From NCBI GenBank assembly GCA_026417995.1, contig JAOACF010000008.1:1-39102 (forward strand): DNA of 39,102 bases, in the 5' to 3' direction. The translations under genes and the position numbers were made by a program. Position 1 is the stretch's first letter; each line of letters starts with the position of its first letter. This document shows, piece by piece, positions 16,750 to 24,329 of the stretch. Under the pieces are notes generated by a model. It was not told the DNA's origin, made no database searches, and saw only the letters and a list, made by a program, of their open reading frames with translations. The stretch is from Negativicutes bacterium. GTDB lineage: Bacteria > Bacillota > Negativicutes > Sporomusales > JAOACF01.

Positions 16750-18642
16750 CGGGTTTTTGTACAGTCCGCGATAGTCAAGCACGGTTACGCCGTAGTCGAT
16801 GTAAATTCTCCACTTCATGCCGAGGACGTCAAAAGCGACTTGGGATTCAATAACAGGAGACTGTTGACCATTAAGGTAAGTAACCTCTATGGTATCGACC
16901 AGACCGGCCTGAGCGGCGAGATACCAAGCTTTATCACTATATTGATCCAGTTCGGCGTCGCATACCGGTACCAACCGGCCAACAAACGGGTTGCGCACAT
17001 TGGCGTTGTTCCCCGCCGGATCGGCGATACTGGTGAGCAGTTGCTCCGTTTTAGTTTCGAGCGCCGCAGGGATAAGGATAAACTTTGGCGCGATGTTTAA
17101 TGTTTCTTCGCCGCGAATATTTTTCTGCTTACGCATTGCTTCGCGGCCAGCTCCAAGAGTTTCAACTGAAGGAGCGGCGCCCGAGCCGGCAAGGTTACCG
17201 TGCGGGGCGGTAAAAATCCCTGAAGTAGTTGCTAACTTTTTGTAAACCAGTTTGTTAATACCTCGCCGGGCAGCAGCGGCATATCGGGCCGGCAGACGGG
17301 TTAATGCGCTCAAATCGTCATTGATAATTGCCTGACGGCTTAAGCTCCAGGAACGGCCAAAGGTCAGCACGGACTTTTTGGCGCTTTCTTCTTTAACCTC
17401 GTCGTGCTTGAATTCACCGTTAGTAGTCATCTGCTGCAGCTCGCCGGCTTCGGACAGTCGATAGTGAGTTGCCTCTTTAAAGTCAGGATTACTGCCGGTA
17501 CCGGTCCACGCTTCAAACGTAGTCTCAGCTGCAGCATATCCTTCGCTCAGCGACTTATTGGCCGCATTGGAAAGAATACCCGCAAACGCCCCTGCGCCGG
17601 TCAGCGCTTCCCTGATTAGCGCCTGATCGTCAAGATACCGGGCTTTAGTATTGCCTGCGCGCTCAAGGCACTCGATCATAAGATCGCGCAAACGCATGCT
17701 GCGCAGTTCTGTTGCGCCTTCAGCAGGCTTTTCAATACGCACTCCGCCGCGCAGCAGGATTGCGTCTGAAGCTGCACGGCTGAATTTTACAGCGTCCTCT
17801 TCCCCAACGCTTGCCCGTGCGGTTTCAGTAGGCTTGTTAATTTGCTTGAGTTGGCGAAGCACTTCGGCCTGCACTTCCGCCAAGGAGCGGCCGTCACTGA
17901 TAAACGGACCGGGGTCAACATTAAAATCACGGCAGAGAGCCGTAATCTCGGCGCAGCGCTTGCGCTCAGCTTGACGCTCTGCCTCTAAATCCACACTAAC
18001 CGCACTGGGAGATGCGGCAGCAGGCGGCTGATTGCCTCTTACCTCTGGTTGTTGTTGGTTGTTCGGAATAGTCATTCTACCATCTTCCCCCTCTTCATTT
18101 TCATCAATTTGTCTTCCAACGCCTACACTATCATCGGCAGGAACGGAAACGATGCTGATTTCAAGCGGCGTCCATCGCAAGGCAACATAAGCGGGCCCCA
18201 CTACACGGCCGCTCGAGGATGTTTTCCCTCCTGCAACCTCTTCCCAACTGTCTACGGAGTAGCCCACACTCACCCCGCGCAGCGTACCTGACTTAACTTT
18301 TTGCCAAATCAGTTCAGCTTGCTCATCATCATCAAACTGAACTTCTGCATAACCTTTTCTTTGCTGCTCATCAATCCAGCAACGAAGTATCTTGCCTAGC
18401 ACTGCGTCGCGTCGATGATTGAACAACAAAACACCCAGGCCGTTTTCAAATCTTGACAGATTCACAGACTGGGCGTCTATCTGTAAAACTTCGGATCCAT
18501 ACCACCTGCCTACTGGCTGCTCAGATGCAAACGACAGCGTTACCGTTCGGCTATCTTCGTTAATAGCTTCAACATTAATCGTCGTCGCTTCCCTGACCAT
18601 TCTTTGCGCTACCGGTGGCTGATTGCGCTGAGACTTTGGCAC
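16741..18642 (-). CDS. Prohead protease-major capsid protein fusion (HK97-like)
   Basis: 633 aa; N-terminal protease-like LLFNHRRDAVLGKILRCWID...TLRGVSVGYSV, C-terminal capsid-like region. Confidence 0.85.
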   Translation of the reverse strand: MPKSQRNQPPVAQRMVREATTINVEAINEDSRTVTLSFASEQPVGRWYGSEVLQIDAQSVNLSRFENGLGVLLFNHRRDAVLGKILRCWIDEQQRKGYAEVQFDDDEQAELIWQKVKSGTLRGVSVGYSVDSWEEVAGGKTSSSGRVVGPAYVALRWTPLEISIVSVPADDSVGVGRQIDENEEGEDGRMTIPNNQQQPEVRGNQPPAAASPSAVSVDLEAERQAERKRCAEITALCRDFNVDPGPFISDGRSLAEVQAEVLRQLKQINKPTETARASVGEEDAVKFSRAASDAILLRGGVRIEKPAEGATELRSMRLRDLMIECLERAGNTKARYLDDQALIREALTGAGAFAGILSNAANKSLSEGYAAAETTFEAWTGTGSNPDFKEATHYRLSEAGELQQMTTNGEFKHDEVKEESAKKSVLTFGRSWSLSRQAIINDDLSALTRLPARYAAAARRGINKLVYKKLATTSGIFTAPHGNLAGSGAAPSVETLGAGREAMRKQKNIRGEETLNIAPKFILIPAALETKTEQLLTSIADPAGNNANVRNPFVGRLVPVCDAELDQYSDKAWYLAAQAGLVDTIEVTYLNGQQSPVIESQVAFDVLGMKWRIYIDYGVTVLDYRGLYKNPGA

Positions 18643-20134
18643 TAATCATTCCTCCTTCCATTGAAATTCCGTATTTATTTTCGAGTTCTTTGATATATGC
18701 CAATTCACGGGCGCGCTGTTCTAATACTTCGCGCCAGTCGTAGCCGGTACGGGCGCAAACACCGGCAAGGTTATCTTGACCTGTAGTAATAGCCATTTCA
18801 TTTGCCTTAATCTCTTTCACCGGGTCAATCCAACTCCAGCCGGGAGCTATCCAGCGATGCCGCAGATACTTAGCTTTGTTCTGCCAAAAGTCCGGGATAC
18901 TAAGTTCACCCGACAGTACAGCGCTAATAATTACTTCCGTGTACACTTCGCTAAGAAAATGGTCGATGAGCCACTGTTGCCAATCTTCATATGTGCGCTG
19001 GTCTTCTAAAAGCCCTTGTCTTGCACTTGAGTAGTTAACTTGGCTCATATCCCGACTGGTAGCCTCATAGCTTAACCCTTGACCGGCTCCCATTAGCCGC
19101 TGGTAAAGAGACACAAACTCTTTTGTGTTCGCAGCTTGACCGGCCGGGACTACCGCGCTAACGTCATCGCCCGGCTGCAGTTCCATAATCATTCCGGGAC
19201 TAAGTTTTTTGCGCTTATAGCCTGTCTTAGGGTCATAGTCTTGACTGGTCGCAGTAGTATTAATGCCGCGTCCAAGGCTTCCGCTTGGCACCGAACGCTT
19301 TATAAAAGCGCTTAAGCTTGCCAGAATTTTCTCCTTAATGCCAACAGCGTCTAAATATTCTTCCGTGTCATTAGCCCTGGCGATAGCCGGTGCCAGATCG
19401 GATATTTCCCTAATCTGAGACGGAAGCGTTTTGCGGAACAAGTATATCACCCGGTTCGCTGGTATGCGTTCGGTTTTACCTGTAAACCAGCCATCAGGTG
19501 AAAACAGTTTTAGATGATACGCGACCGGCTTTTGCTGGCTGTCGACTTCAATCCCGTTAACAATCACGTTTGTCCCGTTCCGCGTCATACCGCCACTGTC
19601 AAGATCATCGACTTCGCGTGCCTGCAGTTGAAATGGAAACCGCTTGTTCCCGGAATAGGTTTTGATAAACAAAATGCCGCCGTCTACTTTCGTGCGGCGG
19701 ACAGCCATTTTGCACTGCTCCCAAAACGCCAAAACGCCAGTGGTATCGCAATTGCGCGGCTTTTGCCATTCTTCAAATACAGCTTCTAACTTGGCGTTGA
19801 GATCTTCATCGCCAGTATTTGCCTGCACACGAAAACCTGTCGCTACAACATTACGTTCCAACACGCCGATAATACCACCGGCAATATCGCTGTTGCGCTC
19901 TAAATGGCGACCTCTGGCACGAATAAAATCGCGCTGCGGTTGGTTGATTTGTTCGGACTTGGCGTTGATAGGCACCCATCCCTCGGATCGACGGTCAATA
20001 TCGCCGGCCGTATATGCCCCCCGGATGGCATTGCGCCAAGCCATTCGGAAGTATCCCCACCTGGGGCTTAACCAGGCAGCAGCACGATCCAAAATATTCC
20101 CTTTCACATCAGGTGAACGTTGTTTTTCTTCCAC
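18575..20134 (-). CDS. Portal protein, lambda gpB family
   Basis: 519 aa; RARGRHLERNSDIAGGIIGVLERNVVATGFRVQ; SYEATSRDMSQVNYSSARQGLLEDQRTYEDWQQWL. Confidence 0.9.
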   Translation of the reverse strand: MEEKQRSPDVKGNILDRAAAWLSPRWGYFRMAWRNAIRGAYTAGDIDRRSEGWVPINAKSEQINQPQRDFIRARGRHLERNSDIAGGIIGVLERNVVATGFRVQANTGDEDLNAKLEAVFEEWQKPRNCDTTGVLAFWEQCKMAVRRTKVDGGILFIKTYSGNKRFPFQLQAREVDDLDSGGMTRNGTNVIVNGIEVDSQQKPVAYHLKLFSPDGWFTGKTERIPANRVIYLFRKTLPSQIREISDLAPAIARANDTEEYLDAVGIKEKILASLSAFIKRSVPSGSLGRGINTTATSQDYDPKTGYKRKKLSPGMIMELQPGDDVSAVVPAGQAANTKEFVSLYQRLMGAGQGLSYEATSRDMSQVNYSSARQGLLEDQRTYEDWQQWLIDHFLSEVYTEVIISAVLSGELSIPDFWQNKAKYLRHRWIAPGWSWIDPVKEIKANEMAITTGQDNLAGVCARTGYDWREVLEQRARELAYIKELENKYGISMEGGMISAKVSAQSATGSAKNGQGSDDD

Positions 20135-20146
20135 TCTTTACCCTCC

Positions 20147-20347
20147 TCATCGATAATAGGCAACGGTATATATACCGTCACTGTTTTCAGCCGCAGCAAT
20201 TTCCTGCTGCAGCTGCCTGCGTTCGCGGTAAAGCGTTGCCAAGTCGCCGCGGCGAATGAGCCTATTTCCTATACGATATTCTTGCGCACCGTTTTCAATC
20301 TTTTGGATTGCAAGATTAATTTGATCCATTTGTTCTTGCAATGTCAT
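20147..20347 (-). CDS. Head-tail joining protein, lambda gpW-like
   Basis: 66 aa; RLIRRGDLATLYRERRQLQQEI; between TerL and portal; ATGA overlap with TerL. Confidence 0.75.
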   Translation of the reverse strand: MTLQEQMDQINLAIQKIENGAQEYRIGNRLIRRGDLATLYRERRQLQQEIAAAENSDGIYTVAYYR

Positions 20348-22152
20348 TCAAGCCAATCCTCCTTCACCTTTATCCATTCCTGCTCCTCGCGAACGGAATA
20401 AGCCGGCTCTTGCGCTGGTAAATCTTCCAGATATCGCACATGGAGCAAATCAGCAGCAAGTGCAGCATATACCTCACAGTCTAAATAATGGTTGGGTGTT
20501 GCCGATGTCTTCTGTTTCCATGTTTCAACTTCTTTGTTGCCCTTACGCTCACGCACCCGATGTTCTGATGTTAATTGAGTTGCATAATCAAGATCACAGT
20601 CGGCATGCACCATAAAGCACCCCTCCCCGGTATCCCGGTTAAGTCGGGCGGCAATCATATTCTTATACTGATCAGTATCTAAGATATACAACGTTTGGCC
20701 ATGAAACTTAGACCCCGGACTGTCTATCGATGTTTTACGGTATCGCTGCAGCATTGGATTAGAGCTGCCCTTAACCGGTACCGCCCAATCCTGGTTCATC
20801 AAGCAAAATTCATAAACAGTTTCAGTGTCGTAACCGGAGTCAATCGCACAGAGGTTAACCACCCAGCGCAGCTCTCCATTCTGATCCGGCCAGCGGCGGT
20901 TCATTATCTTCTCCAAATCAGCCCAGGCTTCAACTTCGCCATGTGCAATGTTCTGACTTGTCATGCGCGCCCCCCAGGCCCTGATTGTCCAGTACATGCG
21001 ATTAACCTGCACGTCTACGCCAGCCGTCAAAAGCTGTGCATACTCCGGCACTACGCCGGCAGGGATATTTGTTTGCCTGCTCATCACCAGATCACTATCC
21101 AAACTGGCCGCTTTTTCTTCCCAAGGCTCAGCTAACCAAGAATTAACAAAGTTCATTAAATCTTCCGGAGTGTCTTTTGAAGCGAGAAATTTTGCCGCCA
21201 CATCGCCAAAAGTTAACCAGGGCGAATAAATCGAACTAAGGTGAAACCCGACTGACCGCACGCGGCCGATCGGCGTGTTCTCAGGTACCCATTCCCCGTT
21301 GCGCAGCATCTCCATCTTATGCCGGTCGTCTATGCGCTGGCCGCAGCTAACGCACTCATACCACGCCGCATAACGGACAAGCTGCGGATCCCGCATATCC
21401 TGCGGCCATTTAACTTGCTTAAAATCAAGCTGCTGCCGGCTGCCGCAATGAGGGCACGGGACGTGATACTTAAGCTTTAAATCTGATTTTAAGTAAGCTT
21501 GCCAAATATTACCGTGTTTTGTGGTTGGTGTCGACACCTTAACAATCTTGCGATTATAGAATGTCTTCATACGCTCTTCTGCCAGCGCCAAGGGGCTTGC
21601 TTCTTTTCCGGACCACTTCGGGTATTTATCAATCTCATCAAAAAAGACGTACCGGACAGGCCGGGACGCCAAGTTTGAAGGCGAATTTGCACCAACGAGC
21701 GCGATATAGTTGTTTGTAAATTGCAGCTCAAGCTTTTCACTGGCACGTCTATTAAACTTCTCTGCCACTGCTGGCGAAAGCTCGAACATTGGGATAAGCC
21801 GGTTTTCACTAGCAAACTCTGCAAGCTTATCGGTCGGATAAACGATAACAGCCGGGCCCGGGTCCTGGTCAACGGCATAACAAAGCATGTTATATTCTGC
21901 CTCGGTCTTTCCAAGCTGGCTGCCGGCACAAAAAGTGATCTCCTCAATGCCGTCTTCGCAGAATACATCCATGATTTTGCGTAAATACGGGGTCCTTTCT
22001 GTTTTCCATGCACCTGGGGAAGCGCTAGATTTTTCATCAAGTATTCGGTTCTTATCAGCCCATTGAGATACTGTCAACTTCTCAGGCGGTTTAAATACAC
22101 AAAAAGCGTCAGCGATATAAGGAGGCCAATTACTTGCGCTGTAAGAATTCAC
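20344..22152 (-). CDS. Terminase large subunit, lambda gpA family
   Basis: ADKNRILDEKSSASPGAWKTERTPYLREIMD-type N-terminus; CAGSQLGKTE; VFFDEIDKYP. ORF extends to 22257, start uncertain; GTG at 22152 is one option. Confidence 0.9.
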   Translation of the reverse strand: MNSYSASNWPPYIADAFCVFKPPEKLTVSQWADKNRILDEKSSASPGAWKTERTPYLRKIMDVFCEDGIEEITFCAGSQLGKTEAEYNMLCYAVDQDPGPAVIVYPTDKLAEFASENRLIPMFELSPAVAEKFNRRASEKLELQFTNNYIALVGANSPSNLASRPVRYVFFDEIDKYPKWSGKEASPLALAEERMKTFYNRKIVKVSTPTTKHGNIWQAYLKSDLKLKYHVPCPHCGSRQQLDFKQVKWPQDMRDPQLVRYAAWYECVSCGQRIDDRHKMEMLRNGEWVPENTPIGRVRSVGFHLSSIYSPWLTFGDVAAKFLASKDTPEDLMNFVNSWLAEPWEEKAASLDSDLVMSRQTNIPAGVVPEYAQLLTAGVDVQVNRMYWTIRAWGARMTSQNIAHGEVEAWADLEKIMNRRWPDQNGELRWVVNLCAIDSGYDTETVYEFCLMNQDWAVPVKGSSNPMLQRYRKTSIDSPGSKFHGQTLYILDTDQYKNMIAARLNRDTGEGCFMVHADCDLDYATQLTSEHRVRERKGNKEVETWKQKTSATPNHYLDCEVYAALAADLLHVRYLEDLPAQEPAYSVREEQEWIKVKEDWLE

Positions 22153-22651
22153 CTTTGGCAAGCTGGCCAAGCGCGTTTTGCACCGCATTATCCACCACCT
22201 TCTTCGCCTCCAGGGCAACATCGGGATCAAATGTATTGAGTTCTGTCGCGATCTCATGACCGATGGCCAGCAAAGCGCGCTTTAAAACAGTAAATAATCG
22301 CTTTAAATCTTGGGTAACTTCCGCAGTCGCGACATACTCACCACGCTGTACAGCCAGCTTGATTGCTTCCTGTGCGGCCTTTGCTTCGCGGTAATTAGCT
22401 TCTGCCATCAACTTACGTGCCTCAGGGCTGAGGTCGCCAGCTTTAGCGCCATATTTCCACTCTACGAGCTTTTTTATGTCCCATTTACCATAGCCTTCTT
22501 TAGGGGCACCGCGCTTTTCCCAATCTGAAAGTGTTTGAGCGCTCACTCCAAAAAATGCGCACGTTTCTGACGTACCGCGAATCCACCAGTCCTCTGGCTT
22601 TTTTAGCAATGTGTCCTTGGTAGATGTACTGTTACGTTTTTTTTCTGCCAT
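22130..22651 (-). CDS. Terminase small subunit, Nu1-like
   Basis: 173 aa; TSETCAFFGVSAQTLSDWEKRGAPKEGYGKWDIKKLVEWKYG; adjacent to TerL. Confidence 0.85.
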   Translation of the reverse strand: MAEKKRNSTSTKDTLLKKPEDWWIRGTSETCAFFGVSAQTLSDWEKRGAPKEGYGKWDIKKLVEWKYGAKAGDLSPEARKLMAEANYREAKAAQEAIKLAVQRGEYVATAEVTQDLKRLFTVLKRALLAIGHEIATELNTFDPDVALEAKKVVDNAVQNALGQLAKGEFLQRK

Positions 22652-22744
22652 AAAAGTTTCAACCCCAAAAAATGGTTTTTACGGAGAAAATTTCCGCGGC
22701 GCGCCCGACCCCTGATGCCGGCCCCCTCGCGGAAGGACCCGCAA

Positions 22745-22966
22745 TCACTTGAGCACCCCTGTCACTCTGTCTGACCTGTACCCGCCCTGACCCGGCCGGC
22801 AATTTGGAACAAACGGAGGCTTCATTAGCTGCTGATAATCAGGCTCCGACTTACCCCTGCGCCTGGTGACGCATAGGTTATCTACGATACCAATCTGTTT
22901 AGCCGTACAGCACTGATCTCGATTATGCCTGCATTTTTCGTTGTCGCATAATACCACAGTAGCCAT
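22745..22966 (-). CDS. Small Cys-rich protein (DUF1540-like)
   Basis: MATVVLCDNEKCRHNRDQCCTAKQIGIVDNLCVTRR; RBS GGAGGTGATCGTC. Confidence 0.65.
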   Translation of the reverse strand: MATVVLCDNEKCRHNRDQCCTAKQIGIVDNLCVTRRRGKSEPDYQQLMKPPFVPNCRPGQGGYRSDRVTGVLK

Positions 22967-22990
22967 GACGATCACCTCCGTAATGGTAAA

Positions 22991-23021
22991 AGAAAAAGCC
23001 GCCTACGAATGTAAGCAGCTT
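22991..23021 (-). terminator. Intrinsic terminator at the late-operon entrance
   Basis: Minus strand AAGCTGCTTAC-ATTC-GTAGGCGGCTT (11 bp with G-U pairs) followed by TTTC. Confidence 0.8.
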
Positions 23022-23043
23022 TAGATAATTATTCCACAATACC

Positions 23044-23072
23044 ATATTATCACGGCAAATTTGCCATGTCAC
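23044..23072 (-). promoter_or_regulatory. Candidate late promoter with palindromic spacer
   Basis: GTGACA-N17-TAATAT on minus strand; spacer contains GGCAAATTTGCC (23054-23065). Confidence 0.55.
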
Positions 23073-23080
23073 TGTCATCT

Positions 23081-23614
23081 TTATGACATGTCCATTATGC
23101 TGTCCATACCAAAGATTAAGGCGCTTAATTTTTCACAAGCATCACGGATATCACGATAACATGTGCGCTCCTCAATCCCCTCACGCCGCATAATTTCAGC
23201 CATTTCAACGTTTTCGAAATAATACGCACTCAAAACTCTATACCGCCTTTTATCTTCTTCCCTCTTTGATTTTTCACAATAAACCGCATAGAGATCTAAC
23301 ATAGTGTCAATATGTGTCAAGATGATGTAAGTGCGAGTAACCGATTTTTTTATAGATTCGATATATGTTTTACTATCAAACCTTTCCATTGCATCCAAAA
23401 TATCTATAGCGTTTTCAGTGGTTTGTTGGAGACTGTAAACTGATCTGCTACAATGTTCTTTAAGAAGATGATAATTTTTTAGCAGCAACCTAGTATTACG
23501 GAGTCGCTTATCGTGTCGCGATTTGACTTGCTTTTTTCGCTGTTCCTCCATATACTCGATAGCTGCTTTGACGCCAGTTTCTGCCGCTAATGTCACGATT
23601 TGGTCTTTGTTCAT
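23081..23614 (-). CDS. ArpU/RinA-like late transcription regulator (sigma-like C-terminal region)
   Basis: 177 aa; RYRVLSAYYFENVEMAEIMRREGIEERTCYRDIRDACEKLSALIFG; last gene before the terminase region. Confidence 0.7.
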   Translation of the reverse strand: MNKDQIVTLAAETGVKAAIEYMEEQRKKQVKSRHDKRLRNTRLLLKNYHLLKEHCSRSVYSLQQTTENAIDILDAMERFDSKTYIESIKKSVTRTYIILTHIDTMLDLYAVYCEKSKREEDKRRYRVLSAYYFENVEMAEIMRREGIEERTCYRDIRDACEKLSALIFGMDSIMDMS

Positions 23615-24021
23615 CTTACTCCTCCCGTGGGCTGCACGATCATTCGCCCTGTATCATATCTCTTGCGCAGTTCTCGCAGACACATAATCAGTACATCAGT
23701 AAAATCGTTCAGACATTGCTTTTCAATATCGTATTGCTCCTGCGACATCCAACCCCGAAATCCCTGCGGGTCAATGATTGGCTTTACCACAAAACCAAAC
23801 TGATCATCACGCACTAAATTGGCGCCGACGCGCCTGATATAGTCAAGCCGTTCAAATAGTTGTTTGTTCGGTGTTACCGTATCAGCTATTATGAAAAGCT
23901 CCAGCCACAGATGACTATCCGCCGGCGAATATGGATATTGATCACGGTACACTCTCCCGAAATGATTGAGCACTGCCTCATGATGTTTTGGGTGTTGCTG
24001 AATGAAGTCGTATAGCTCCAT
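23611..24021 (-). CDS. Hypothetical phage protein
   Basis: MELYDFIQQHPKHHEAVLNHFGRVYRD...; RBS GAGGAGTGACTACC; ATGA overlap with next gene. Confidence 0.65.
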   Translation of the reverse strand: MELYDFIQQHPKHHEAVLNHFGRVYRDQYPYSPADSHLWLELFIIADTVTPNKQLFERLDYIRRVGANLVRDDQFGFVVKPIIDPQGFRGWMSQEQYDIEKQCLNDFTDVLIMCLRELRKRYDTGRMIVQPTGGVR

Positions 24022-24039
24022 GGTAGTCACTCCTCTTCT

Positions 24040-24326
24040 AGTTGGTTCAGTTGGATCATAGTTGGGTCAAAAGTTGGATCAAAAAAATCCAGTATTTATA
24101 AGGCTTCGTTGGCATTTGAACCAACTGATACAACCAATTTTACAAAAAACATAGTTATAGAAAATATACCTTGTTGATATGGTACCTTTATAAGGTGGCA
24201 TGGTGGTTTTACTCTGTATATATAAATATTAGTTGGATCAGTTGTATCAATCCTTATAAATATAGATATATCAAGGCTTTGCGCTGAACCAACTTTGATC
24301 CAACTTTGATCCAACTTGATCCAACT
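24040..24326. repeat. Iteron-like cluster of about 12 AGTTGGATCA-type decamers in both orientations
   Basis: Copies at 24040, 24049, 24060, 24072, 24231, 24240 (plus) and 24117, 24126, 24285, 24296, 24307, 24317 (minus). Confidence 0.9.
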
Positions 24327-24329
24327 TTT

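Noticed and set aside
24096-24314. Minus-strand 72-aa ORF
   Set aside because: It runs through the iteron cluster; composition (MDQSWIKVGSAQSLDIS...) follows the repeats and there is no convincing RBS.
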